From: Actinomycetota bacterium
Lineage (GTDB): Bacteria; Actinomycetota; Actinomycetes; Nanopelagicales; Nanopelagicaceae
Length of the DNA stretch: 64,000 nt
NCBI GenBank assembly: GCA_009726125.1
Contig: WLIT01000004.1
Location: 1 to 64,000 of the forward strand
Direction of reading: 5' to 3'
The notes beneath the pieces are model-generated. The model was not told the DNA's origin. It was given only the letters and a program-made list of their open reading frames with translations, and did not search any database. Within the stretch, counting starts at the first letter, position 1; each line of letters starts with the position of its first letter. Below, in pieces: positions 22,756 through 31,453 of this stretch. Both the position numbers and the translations under genes were made by a program.

Positions 22756-24213
22756 ATGTTATCTATCGATGAAATAATTGTCTCTAAGACCGCTCTTACC
22801 GATGAAGACCGCGCTCGATTGATGGAACTTCTTGCAGAATGGCAGTTGCTATCCGACCTATCTTTTGCGGATTTAATTCTCTGGATTCCAAAGCGTAAGG
22901 ATTATCAATCTTGGCCAGATGGACATATTGCAATGGCACATATTCGGCCAACAACAGCAGCCACAGTTTTCGCACATGATGTGATTGGTGATGTAATTAC
23001 TTGGGGAAGTAATCCAAGAATTGATGGTGCGCTATCGACTGGTGAGATTGACCGTGATTCCGAAGCCGAACTTGTCGGCGAGATTTTGATTAAAGAAGAG
23101 ACCGTTCCAGTTTATTTCGAGGGGCGAATAATTGCGGTGATTTCGCGCCATCGAAATGCTGAACTAATGCGATCCCCATCTCGGTTAGAGTTAAATTATC
23201 GCGAGATTGCCCACAAGATCTATCAGATGGTTGCAGAAGGAACCTTCCCAATCCAAAATAGTTTTTATAGGTCGGAATCGGCTCCTCGTGTTGGCGATGG
23301 CTTAGTTCGATTAGATGCGTCGGGCCTGATTACTTATGCCAGTCCAAATGCTAGATCTGCATTTAATCGCGCCGGTTGGAGCGATGAATTGGAAGGGCAC
23401 CTCTTAGGTGATGTCATAGAGAGTGTCAAACCAAATTTAAGTATTCCAACAGACGAATCTTGGCGCAGTATTCTGAGTGGAAAGAATTTGCGTCGGGAAG
23501 AGTTTGAGAATGAGAACGGAATCTTTGATTTATTGGTAATGCCGCTAGTTGCTGGCGCCGACCACATTGGCGCCATTATTCTGCTGCACAATGTGACTGA
23601 GTTACGAAGGCGAGATCGGGCGCTTGTGACTAAAGATGTAACAATCCGCGAAATTCATCATCGAGTTAAGAATAATTTGCAGACTGTTTCCGCCCTTCTT
23701 AGATTGCAATCGCGGAGAGTTGAAGATGCAACGGCGAAGAACGCTTTAGAGGAGGCGGTGCGACGAGTTGCATCAATCGCAATAGTTCACGAGACGCTCT
23801 CGAATAGTTCTACGGAATCGGTCTCCTTCGATGAGGTATATGACCGTATCGTTCATAACGCTATTGAATTAAGCACTCATAAAATTAGCGTTAAAAAGGT
23901 CGGTTCATTTGGAACTTTTGATTCACAGGTTGCAACCCCATTAGCGCTGGTTATTACTGAGCTGATCCATAATGCCCTCGAGCATGGCCTTGCAGACTCT
24001 GGTGAAAATTTGCGCGTCGAAATTGTCAGAAGTACTAAAAATTGTGAAGTTAAGATCATTGATGATGGCGCTGGGCTACCAACCGACTTTAACTGGGATC
24101 AATCCTCAAACTTGGGACTTCAGATCGTTAAGACTCTTACTGAAAATGAACTCAAAGGAAGTATCCAATTAATTCGCGTTGGAAGTGAGACCCAGGCTGT
24201 ATTAAAGTTTTAG
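22756..24213 (+). CDS. sensor histidine kinase, HisKA_2 type (PdtaS-like)
   Basis: VTIREIHHRVKNNLQTVSALLRLQSRRVED...VHETLS; HATPase LVITELIHNALEHGL. Confidence 0.88.
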   Translation: MLSIDEIIVSKTALTDEDRARLMELLAEWQLLSDLSFADLILWIPKRKDYQSWPDGHIAMAHIRPTTAATVFAHDVIGDVITWGSNPRIDGALSTGEIDRDSEAELVGEILIKEETVPVYFEGRIIAVISRHRNAELMRSPSRLELNYREIAHKIYQMVAEGTFPIQNSFYRSESAPRVGDGLVRLDASGLITYASPNARSAFNRAGWSDELEGHLLGDVIESVKPNLSIPTDESWRSILSGKNLRREEFENENGIFDLLVMPLVAGADHIGAIILLHNVTELRRRDRALVTKDVTIREIHHRVKNNLQTVSALLRLQSRRVEDATAKNALEEAVRRVASIAIVHETLSNSSTESVSFDEVYDRIVHNAIELSTHKISVKKVGSFGTFDSQVATPLALVITELIHNALEHGLADSGENLRVEIVRSTKNCEVKIIDDGAGLPTDFNWDQSSNLGLQIVKTLTENELKGSIQLIRVGSETQAVLKF

Positions 24214-24234
24214 AGAAATTAGTGAGCTAAAAAA

Positions 24235-24504
24235 CTAGAAGCTGTTCTGGTTCTCAAGTTGGCGTGCACGATTTCTAGCAGCACGTCGTTTAAGTGCGCG
24301 ACGCTCATCCTCTGAAAGTCCGCCCCAAACGCCAGCATCTTGTCCGCTCTCTAGCGCCCAAGCAAGGCATGGCTCCTTTACGATGCAGCGATTACAAACT
24401 TTCTTAGCCTCTTCTATTTGAGCCAGGGCTGGGCCAGTGTTGCCGACCGGAAAAAAGAGTTCCGGATCTTCATCGCGGCAAGCAGATTGATGGCGCCAAT
24501 CCAT
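24235..24504 (-). CDS. WhiB-family transcription factor (WhiB1-like)
   Basis: MDWRHQSACRDEDPELFFPVGN...CNRCIVKEPCLAWALESGQDAGVWGGLSEDERRALKRR. Confidence 0.95.
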   Translation of the reverse strand: MDWRHQSACRDEDPELFFPVGNTGPALAQIEEAKKVCNRCIVKEPCLAWALESGQDAGVWGGLSEDERRALKRRAARNRARQLENQNSF

Positions 24505-24660
24505 AATTCAGGGCTCCTTCTAAAGAATTATTGGTCAATCGGGGGAAGTAATACGTAGTAAATAGAATTTACAACGCGTTACATAAACTTATATCAGAGA
24601 GCATTCTCCCGTGTAATACACAACATAACAAGTCCATTTAGGAATTGATTATGTGATTTG

Positions 24661-24732
24661 TGCCCCCGGCGGGAATCGAACCTGCGCACCCGCCTCCGGA
24701 GGGCGGTGCTCTATCCACTGAGCTACGGGGGC
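24661..24732 (-). tRNA. tRNA-Arg (anticodon CCG)
   Basis: Reverse complement GCCCCCGTAGCTCAGTGGATAGAGCACCGCCCTCCGGAGGCGGGTGCGCAGGTTCGATTCCCGCCGGGGGCA folds as a cloverleaf; loop CTCCGGA. Confidence 0.95.
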
Positions 24733-24740
24733 CGATTTAA

Positions 24741-24774
24741 TGGATATAAATGGCTATAACTGGCTATAACTGGA
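24741..24774. repeat. 10-bp tandem repeat upstream of tRNA-Arg
   Basis: TGGATATAAA|TGGCTATAAC|TGGCTATAAC|TGGA. Confidence 0.7.
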
Positions 24775-24816
24775 TGGGGTGAACTCTACCTGCAAATTAT
24801 CTGAAATGATTAGGCA

Positions 24817-25350
24817 ATGAATTTAACAGATAGCACTCAGATCGAAATCGCATACTTTGCAACGGGATGCTTCTGGGGCGCTGAGCGCAGATTTTGGCAG
24901 CTAGATGGCGTAATCGAAACTAGCGTTGGTTATATGGGTGGGGCTGGGGAAAATCCTAGTTACGAAGAAGTTTGTACTGGCCGCACAAACCATGCCGAAA
25001 TTGTCTCGGTAATTTTTAAGCCAAATCAAATTTCTTATCGCAGATTACTCGAAGAGTTCTGGGTAATGCATGATCCAACTACACTAAATAAACAGGGTGG
25101 CGATATTGGAACGCAATATCGGAGCGCAATCTTTACTACGACAGCTGAACAGTTACAAGAAGCGCTCGCAACTCAAGCAATTTATCAATCACTCTTAACC
25201 GCAGAGGGCATCGGCGAGATTGTCACCCAAATTGAGAGCGCTGTATCACATATCTATTGGCCGGCCGAGGAGTATCACCAGAAATACTTGGCTAAGAATC
25301 CAAATGGGTATGACTGCCATTCGAACACCGGAGTCGCATTTAAGTCATAG
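24817..25350 (+). CDS. msrA: peptide-methionine (S)-S-oxide reductase
   Basis: YFATGCFWGAERRFWQLDGVIETSVGYMGG; GTQYRSAIF. Confidence 0.95.
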   Translation: MNLTDSTQIEIAYFATGCFWGAERRFWQLDGVIETSVGYMGGAGENPSYEEVCTGRTNHAEIVSVIFKPNQISYRRLLEEFWVMHDPTTLNKQGGDIGTQYRSAIFTTTAEQLQEALATQAIYQSLLTAEGIGEIVTQIESAVSHIYWPAEEYHQKYLAKNPNGYDCHSNTGVAFKS

Positions 25351-25413
25351 ATTTAAGTAATGAGTTGTGGCGGCAACGTGTTAATTATTAGAAAATAGCG
25401 TATTTTACGAACC

Positions 25414-26301
25414 ATGAGCGCACATGTTTGGGAACTTACCCTCGGAATTCTCTTGGTGGTTTTGGCTTTTGACTTCGCAATGGCTTTCAAGCAGCGCAAT
25501 GTTGAAACCTCACTCTCGACTGCGATCAAGTGGACACTCTTTTATATCGCACTTGCAATTGGGTTTGGAATTTCACTTGGCCATTGGGCGGATTCTCAAG
25601 CACAGAAAGAATTCTTTGCTGGCTGGTTAACTGAGTACTCGCTTTCATTCGATAATCTCTTCGTCTTTGTATTGATTCTTGCGCGCTTGAAAGTTGCGAA
25701 AGAGAAAGAGCAATTAGTTCTGCTATTTGGAATCGCTGCATCGCTCTTATTGCGAGGTGGATTCATTGCACTCGGCTCAGTGATTGTCAGTAGGTTTGCT
25801 TGGGTTTTCTTCTTCTTCGGCGCATTCTTGATTTACACCGCTTATACGTTAATTAAGGAGAGCGAAGAGGAAGAGTGGGAGGAGAGCAAAATCATCTCCT
25901 ATCTTCGTGCGAAGGGGGCCTCAACATTCACCCTGGCGCTCGTCGCAATTGCAATGACTGATGTGCTCTTTGCCTTCGATTCAATTCCAGCAATTTTTGG
26001 TCTAACCAAAGATCCATACATAATCGTTACCGCAAATATTTTTGCTCTAATGGGATTGCGCCAACTTTATTTCTTAATTGGTGGGTTGATGAAGAAGCTG
26101 GTCTACTTGACTGAGGGCCTGGCCTTGATACTTGCATTTATCGGAGTAAAACTCTTTATTGAAGCGCTGCATTCCCAAGGTTGGGATCACATTGGAAGTT
26201 TTAAGATCCCACATATCTCACTACAAGTTAGCTTAGGTTTTATCATCGGGACCCTTACCCTTACTGCGGTAGTGAGTTTGCTTAAGACTCGAAAAAAGTA
26301 G
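25414..26301 (+). CDS. TerC family membrane protein
   Basis: FFAGWLTEYSLSFDNLFVF; AIAMTDVLFAFDSIPAIFGLTKDPYIIVTANIFALMGLRQLYF. Confidence 0.93.
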   Translation: MSAHVWELTLGILLVVLAFDFAMAFKQRNVETSLSTAIKWTLFYIALAIGFGISLGHWADSQAQKEFFAGWLTEYSLSFDNLFVFVLILARLKVAKEKEQLVLLFGIAASLLLRGGFIALGSVIVSRFAWVFFFFGAFLIYTAYTLIKESEEEEWEESKIISYLRAKGASTFTLALVAIAMTDVLFAFDSIPAIFGLTKDPYIIVTANIFALMGLRQLYFLIGGLMKKLVYLTEGLALILAFIGVKLFIEALHSQGWDHIGSFKIPHISLQVSLGFIIGTLTLTAVVSLLKTRKK

Positions 26302-26313
26302 AGGTCACAACAC

Positions 26314-27456
26314 ATGTCAAAGTTAACGGCACTTCCACTTTCACAACTACAACAACGCAAGAGCGATAAATGGCGAAGTTTTCCAGCTGATGTCTTGCCG
26401 CTCCCAGTTGCTGAGATGGATTTTGAAATTGCTAAGCCAATTCGAGATGTTCTAGAGGAGATGGTTCAGGGCTCAGATACTGGTTATCTTGGGCCAGTCC
26501 CAGAGCTCGGAATTAACCTAGCTAAATTTGCTAAATCACGTTGGGGCTGGGAGGTAGATCCGGCACAGGTATTTACTGCGACAGACGTTGGTGTTGGCAT
26601 GGTTGAAATGGCTCGAACCATAGTAAACCCAGGTGATTCAATCATGGTTAATTCACCGGTCTATCACAATTTCAAAAATTGGATCTCTGAATTGAGATGC
26701 AATCTTTACGATGCGCCACTTATCAAAGAAGAGTTGCATTACACAATCGATTTGGCCTCAGTCGAACTGGGCTATAAAAACGGCGTAAAGATTCATTTTT
26801 TATGCAATCCGCACAATCCGGTCGGAACTGTTTTCACCAAGGCGGAACTTGCTGAACTCGCTGAACTGGCAAAGCGTTATGACGTTACAGTTTTCAGTGA
26901 TGAAATCCATGCACCCCTTACATACAATGCATCTGAGTTCACGCCATTCCTTGATGTAAGTGAAACCGCTCGAGAAGTTGGAATTTGTGTTACGGCTGCG
27001 AGTAAGAGTTGGAATTTAGCTGGCCTTAAATGCGCAACAATTATTACCGCCCACCCAAAGCAGTTAGAACGCGCAAACTCAATGCCCATGGCTGTTCATT
27101 ATCGGGCCTCACTTTTCGGTGCGATTGCCTCCGCAACCGCCTACGAATGTACTGACTGGTTGGATAGCGCGATCGAAACCCTCGATATCAATAGAAAGTT
27201 CATCGCCAACTTATTATCCGAAAAGTTACCTAGCGTTGGTTATCGCGCTCCCGATTGTTCTTACTTGGCCTGGCTTGATTTAACTTCACTAAATCTGGGC
27301 GCTGACCCAAGCGAGGTATTACTAAGGGAGGCTAAGTTAGCGCTCAATTCGGGAATCAGTTTCGGCCCAGCATCCAGTCAATTCGTTCGTTTGAATTTCG
27401 CGACGAGTGAGGAAATTATTGACGAGGCGATTTCCAGGATTGTGTCGCTGACCTAG
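26314..27456 (+). CDS. MalY/PatB-type pyridoxal-phosphate C-S lyase/aminotransferase
   Basis: LPLPVAEMDFEIAKPI; FLCNPHNPVGTVF; TAASKSWNLAGLKCA. Confidence 0.92.
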   Translation: MSKLTALPLSQLQQRKSDKWRSFPADVLPLPVAEMDFEIAKPIRDVLEEMVQGSDTGYLGPVPELGINLAKFAKSRWGWEVDPAQVFTATDVGVGMVEMARTIVNPGDSIMVNSPVYHNFKNWISELRCNLYDAPLIKEELHYTIDLASVELGYKNGVKIHFLCNPHNPVGTVFTKAELAELAELAKRYDVTVFSDEIHAPLTYNASEFTPFLDVSETAREVGICVTAASKSWNLAGLKCATIITAHPKQLERANSMPMAVHYRASLFGAIASATAYECTDWLDSAIETLDINRKFIANLLSEKLPSVGYRAPDCSYLAWLDLTSLNLGADPSEVLLREAKLALNSGISFGPASSQFVRLNFATSEEIIDEAISRIVSLT

Positions 27457-27495
27457 CGCAGGACAAGTAGATATTTTGTAAGGTAGATTTGTCTC

Positions 27496-27642
27496 ATGAT
27501 CAAAGCCATCCGGCGCCTATTGGCCACACTTACATTCCTTGCAGTACTTGCTGCCGGAATAAAGGCAGCCTTTGAATGGGTCGCGCAAAGCGGCGATGAT
27601 GATCATGAAGTTTTTGCGGATGATGACCGCGAAATAGTTTAA
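27496..27642 (+). CDS. 48-aa single-TM protein with acidic tail
   Basis: My own translation: MIKAIRRLLATLTFLAVLAAGIKAAFEWVAQSGDDDHEVFADDDREIV; ATG, N-terminal positive charges, one TM; absent from the ORF track (below its length limit). Confidence 0.6.
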   Translation: MIKAIRRLLATLTFLAVLAAGIKAAFEWVAQSGDDDHEVFADDDREIV

Positions 27643-27658
27643 ATAAGGGAAACGCTAA

Positions 27659-28033
27659 ATGGAATATGTCGCGGGTTCATGCAATATTGGAAAAGGTGAG
27701 ATTCGCCGCCGCCAATTCGTTGCGCTAATTGGCTTAGTTCTTATAGTTGTTACAACCTTTGGGCTTCTAACAGGCGACGCCGCAAAGAGCGCACGTTTTA
27801 GTGTCTTTATTCCAGCCCTAGTTTTCTCAGTTGGCTTTATTCAATCTCGTCGCAAATTCTGCTTAGCCTTTGGCTTAATGGGAACATTCAATTTTGGTTC
27901 ACTTGGTAAGTTATCAAGAGTAGCTTCAGCGCAAGACCGTCTGGAAGACCGAAAGACTGCGATCTCAATTTTGCTTCAGGCGCTCTCCTTAGCGCTAACA
28001 ATCACGCTACTTATTTACTTACTTCCACTTTAA
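27659..28033 (+). CDS. DUF4395 family membrane protein
   Basis: IRRRQFVALIGLVLIV...RKFCLAFGLMGTFNFG pattern; TM helices. Confidence 0.65.
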   Translation: MEYVAGSCNIGKGEIRRRQFVALIGLVLIVVTTFGLLTGDAAKSARFSVFIPALVFSVGFIQSRRKFCLAFGLMGTFNFGSLGKLSRVASAQDRLEDRKTAISILLQALSLALTITLLIYLLPL

Positions 28034-28091
28034 TTATTTTAAGTAGGAAGTAGAGCGCAGTTCCAAGAGCAGCGCCCCAAATAAGGTCCAC
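28011..28091 (-). CDS. candidate 26-aa single-TM microprotein (GTG start; or 28 aa from 28097)
   Basis: Own translation of minus strand: MDLIWGAALGTALYFLLKIIKVEVSK-stop; overlaps the DUF4395 3' end convergently. Confidence 0.4.
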   Translation of the reverse strand: MDLIWGAALGTALYFLLKIIKVEVSK

Positions 28092-28152
28092 CCCCACTGC
28101 GAGATCCGCTCAAGTGGTGTAACTTGAACTTGCTAACTGAATAGGAGTTTTC

Positions 28153-28485
28153 ATGGAAATCGTGATTCACGCAAGAAATGCAAATTTGGCCGAAGATTTC
28201 AGGGTGATTGCAATCGAAAAACTAAAATCTTTAGAGCGATTTAGTGTACATGTGGAAAGTATAAAAGTTGAGATAAAACACGAACAAAATCCTAGATTCG
28301 GAAAATCATCACATGAAGTTCATTTGACTTCAACTGGTTCTGGGCCATTCATGCGAGCTGAGGGATCTGGCTTCAACGACCTTGCTGCATTTGATAAAGC
28401 GGTGACTGCCTTTGAATTACAGATGAGAAAGATTCATGAGAAGTCTAAAGATATTGGCCACGAAAGTTTGAGGAAGCCAAAATAA
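28153..28485 (+). CDS. short ribosome hibernation promoting factor (HPF/YfiA family)
   Basis: MEIVIHARNANLAEDFRVIAIEKLKSLERF...VEIKHEQNP; 110 aa, no long-HPF C-terminal domain. Confidence 0.8.
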   Translation: MEIVIHARNANLAEDFRVIAIEKLKSLERFSVHVESIKVEIKHEQNPRFGKSSHEVHLTSTGSGPFMRAEGSGFNDLAAFDKAVTAFELQMRKIHEKSKDIGHESLRKPK

Positions 28486-28490
28486 CAATA

Positions 28491-29696
28491 TTGAATTCAA
28501 TTAGCGATGGTCTAATAGAGGCCTGGTGGATGTTTTTTCATACCTTCTGGGCGCTGGTACTTGGATTCACGCTATCTGGCGCGGTTCAAGCATTTATTTC
28601 TCGCAAGGCTATGAAGGAGCAGCTTGGCGACGATAGTTTCAAAAGCATAAGTAAAGCCTCGTTCTTTGGCATAGTTAGTTCATCTTGTTCTTACTCTGCA
28701 AGTGCTCTCGCGAAAAGCCTCTTCTCTAAAGGCGCTAACTTCACAGCTTCTATGGTCTTTATGTTTGCTAGCACAAATTTAGTAATTGAATTGGGGCTAG
28801 TTCTTTGGGTTTTAATGGGATGGCAATTTGCAGTCGCAGAATTTATCGGTGGCGCAATAATGATTCTCCTCCTCAAGTTATTGATTCCAGTATTAATTCC
28901 AGAGCGCATGATTGCGGCTTCGCGAGAAAATATCGAAATGGAAAGGCAAGCAGGATCTTCGAAGAAAGCCACTTGGCACGATGCAGCTGGCTACACAATT
29001 GGTGATTTTAAGATGCTTCGCGTTGAATTAATCGTCGGCTTTTTAGTTGCTGGCCTTGCCGCTAAATTAATTCCAACTTCTTTTTGGGGTGCCTTATTTT
29101 TGTCAGGAAATGGTTTATTTTCAAGTATTGAGAATGCGATTATCGGCCCTTTTATAGCCTTCATCAGCTTTGTCTGTTCAGTTGGCAATGTGCCACTTGC
29201 TTCTGCGTTATGGCATGGTGGACTTAGCTTTGGTGGAACGATTTCATTTATATTCGCTGATCTCATAGCACTTCCCTTGGTACTTATTTATCGCAAATAT
29301 TATGGAACCAAACTCGCAATCCGCTTGACCTTGGTATTTTGGTTAGTTATGAGCCTTAGTGGTTTTATCACTGAGCTAATCTTCCAATTGCTGGGTCAAA
29401 TTCCGGTAGCAAGCCATTCCATGTCACATTCAAATTCGATTGGTTGGAATTACACGACAGTTCTTGATGTCATTGCGTTAATTGTTATCATCTGGGTTTA
29501 TTGGATGTACCGCACTCGTTTAGTTGAAGGTGATGATCAAGAGTTTGCTAAGGATTGGGTATGCGGCATGCAGGTGCGAATTTCCGACGCTCCGGCAAAC
29601 TTTGAATTAAATGGGAAGGCTTATTATTTCTGCATGCCAGGATGTAAAGAGAGCTTTGCGGCAGATCCTGGCAAATTTATTTCGGTGGACAGGTAA
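28491..29696 (+). CDS. permease (UPF0718/ArsP-like) fused to a C-terminal YHS domain
   Basis: GFTLSGAVQAFISRKAMKEQLGDDSFKSISKASFFGIVSSSCSYSASALAKSLFSKGANFTASMVFMFASTNLVIELG...; C-term DWVCGMQVRISDAPANFELNGKAYYFCMPGCKESFAADPGKFI; start codon (TTG) uncertain. Confidence 0.85.
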   Translation: MNSISDGLIEAWWMFFHTFWALVLGFTLSGAVQAFISRKAMKEQLGDDSFKSISKASFFGIVSSSCSYSASALAKSLFSKGANFTASMVFMFASTNLVIELGLVLWVLMGWQFAVAEFIGGAIMILLLKLLIPVLIPERMIAASRENIEMERQAGSSKKATWHDAAGYTIGDFKMLRVELIVGFLVAGLAAKLIPTSFWGALFLSGNGLFSSIENAIIGPFIAFISFVCSVGNVPLASALWHGGLSFGGTISFIFADLIALPLVLIYRKYYGTKLAIRLTLVFWLVMSLSGFITELIFQLLGQIPVASHSMSHSNSIGWNYTTVLDVIALIVIIWVYWMYRTRLVEGDDQEFAKDWVCGMQVRISDAPANFELNGKAYYFCMPGCKESFAADPGKFISVDR

Positions 29697-30324
29697 ACCC
29701 AAACTCATTCTGAACTACTGTTGGAACGTTGGAACATCCAACGGTTGCTGTACCGAAATCTCTAATTTCCCACTTTCCATCAACCGCTTCAGCAAAGCCA
29801 TAAGCAGGGTCAGTTACCGGTAAATATGGAACGGTCGTAAAAATTATCCAATTACCATTAACTTTTGAAATTCTCTGATTAACGACGGCAGCGAAGTAAT
29901 TACTGCCAAATACTTCTTGTTGTAACTTTGTTATTTGGGCAGCAATTCCAGCAGGAACAGGAGATCCGCCTTCATAGTTATCAATATCAAGGGAAAACCT
30001 CGTTGGATATTGCGCGAGAATTACCCAAGGAACTACAACACTGCTTAATTCGCCAACCGAATAACTTGGCCACTTTAAAGTCCAGCCAGATTCGGTCGCT
30101 TTCCCTTTCGGTAGTCTCTGAGAAATCTGAGCCTGTACCTTTGCAGCCTTCCAATTAACAGACTTTGGATATTTGGATTCAAATTGCGTCAATAAAAGTT
30201 TGATACCGTCGCGCAGCTTCGTATCATCTGGGCGTTCATTGCCGGTGGGTAATCCACATCCAGTTAGCAGAAGTGAACTTGCAAGGAGAAGTGAAAGGAT
30301 GAGTGGAGCCTTACGTGATCTCAT
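29677..30324 (-). CDS. hypothetical lipoprotein
   Basis: MRSRKAPLILSLLLASSLLLTGCG lipobox; internal ATG preferred. Confidence 0.75.
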   Translation of the reverse strand: MRSRKAPLILSLLLASSLLLTGCGLPTGNERPDDTKLRDGIKLLLTQFESKYPKSVNWKAAKVQAQISQRLPKGKATESGWTLKWPSYSVGELSSVVVPWVILAQYPTRFSLDIDNYEGGSPVPAGIAAQITKLQQEVFGSNYFAAVVNQRISKVNGNWIIFTTVPYLPVTDPAYGFAEAVDGKWEIRDFGTATVGCSNVPTVVQNEFGFTCPPK

Positions 30325-30435
30325 GAGTTGAAGGTTACTCGGGAATTGGGCTTCCAACTTGAATTAGTTGAAGATTCAATTAATATACGAGTATTGAAGA
30401 AGATTGAAGTAGAAATTTTATAGAGGAGAAATCAA

Positions 30436-31431
30436 TTGCCTGCAGTCACCGTCGCTGACATAACAATCTTGCCAAGAGTAATTGTTGAACCAACTGCGCG
30501 AGCTCGAAGCGTTAAGAGCGTTACGACTGCGCCACAAGGATTCGAAGGCGAAGGCTTTCCAGTTCGTCGCGCATTTGCTGGCGTTGATATAACAGAGTTG
30601 GACCCATTCATTCACTTGGATCAAATGGGCGAAGTTGAATACGCACCAGGTGAACCAAAAGGCACGCCATGGCATCCACATCGCGGCTTTGAAACTGTTA
30701 CATACATAATCGATGGAATATTTGATCATAAAGATAATCATGGCGGCGGCGGAACAATTAAAGATGGCGATACCCAGTGGATGACTGCGGGCGCTGGAAT
30801 TTTGCATATCGAAACTCCACCAGAACATTTAGTAATGAGTGGCGGCCTCTTCCATGGCTTCCAACTCTGGGTAAATTTGCCAGCAGCAAAGAAGTGGTCA
30901 AAGCCTGCTTACCAAGATTTGCGGGCATCAGATGTGAAGTTATTGGCATCAAGTGATGGTGGAACTTTAATTCGCGTGATTGCTGGTGAAGTTGCTGGAA
31001 ACGTTGGACCTGGTTCAACGCAAACTCCTATTTCAATCGTGCATGCAACTCTTGCACCTGGAGCAAGGCTAGAGTTGCCATGGAATAAAAACTACAACGC
31101 ACTTATCTACACCTTAAATGGCCACGGTAGCGTTGGTGAAAATAACCAACCGGTTCATATGGGACAACTTGCAGTTATGGGCGATGGCGATACTTTGGTT
31201 ATTCAGGCAGATCCAACTCAAGAATCTAGATCTCCAGAGATGGATGTTCTAATTCTTGGTGGTGAGCCAATTAAGGAGCCGGTCGCTTGGATGGGGCCAT
31301 TTGTAATGAATACCAAGGCCGAAGTTCTAAAAGCCTTTGATGATTTCCAGAAAGGTCTGCTTGGAACTATTCCGGCAGCAGATATCACAGGAGTGCATGG
31401 CACTCCCAACGAAGTTATAGAAGGTAATTAA
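30436..31431 (+). CDS. pirin family protein
   Basis: HPHRGFETVTYIIDGIFDHKDNHGGGGTIKDGDTQWMTAGAGILHIE; LWVNLPAAKKWSKPAYQDL. Confidence 0.95.
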   Translation: MPAVTVADITILPRVIVEPTARARSVKSVTTAPQGFEGEGFPVRRAFAGVDITELDPFIHLDQMGEVEYAPGEPKGTPWHPHRGFETVTYIIDGIFDHKDNHGGGGTIKDGDTQWMTAGAGILHIETPPEHLVMSGGLFHGFQLWVNLPAAKKWSKPAYQDLRASDVKLLASSDGGTLIRVIAGEVAGNVGPGSTQTPISIVHATLAPGARLELPWNKNYNALIYTLNGHGSVGENNQPVHMGQLAVMGDGDTLVIQADPTQESRSPEMDVLILGGEPIKEPVAWMGPFVMNTKAEVLKAFDDFQKGLLGTIPAADITGVHGTPNEVIEGN

Positions 31432-31453
31432 CTAGAAGGTAATTAACGACTTA

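Noticed and set aside
30418-30828. 136-aa minus-strand ORF inside the pirin gene
   Set aside because: Fully antisense to a well-recognised pirin CDS; odd Trp/Cys/Asn-rich composition.
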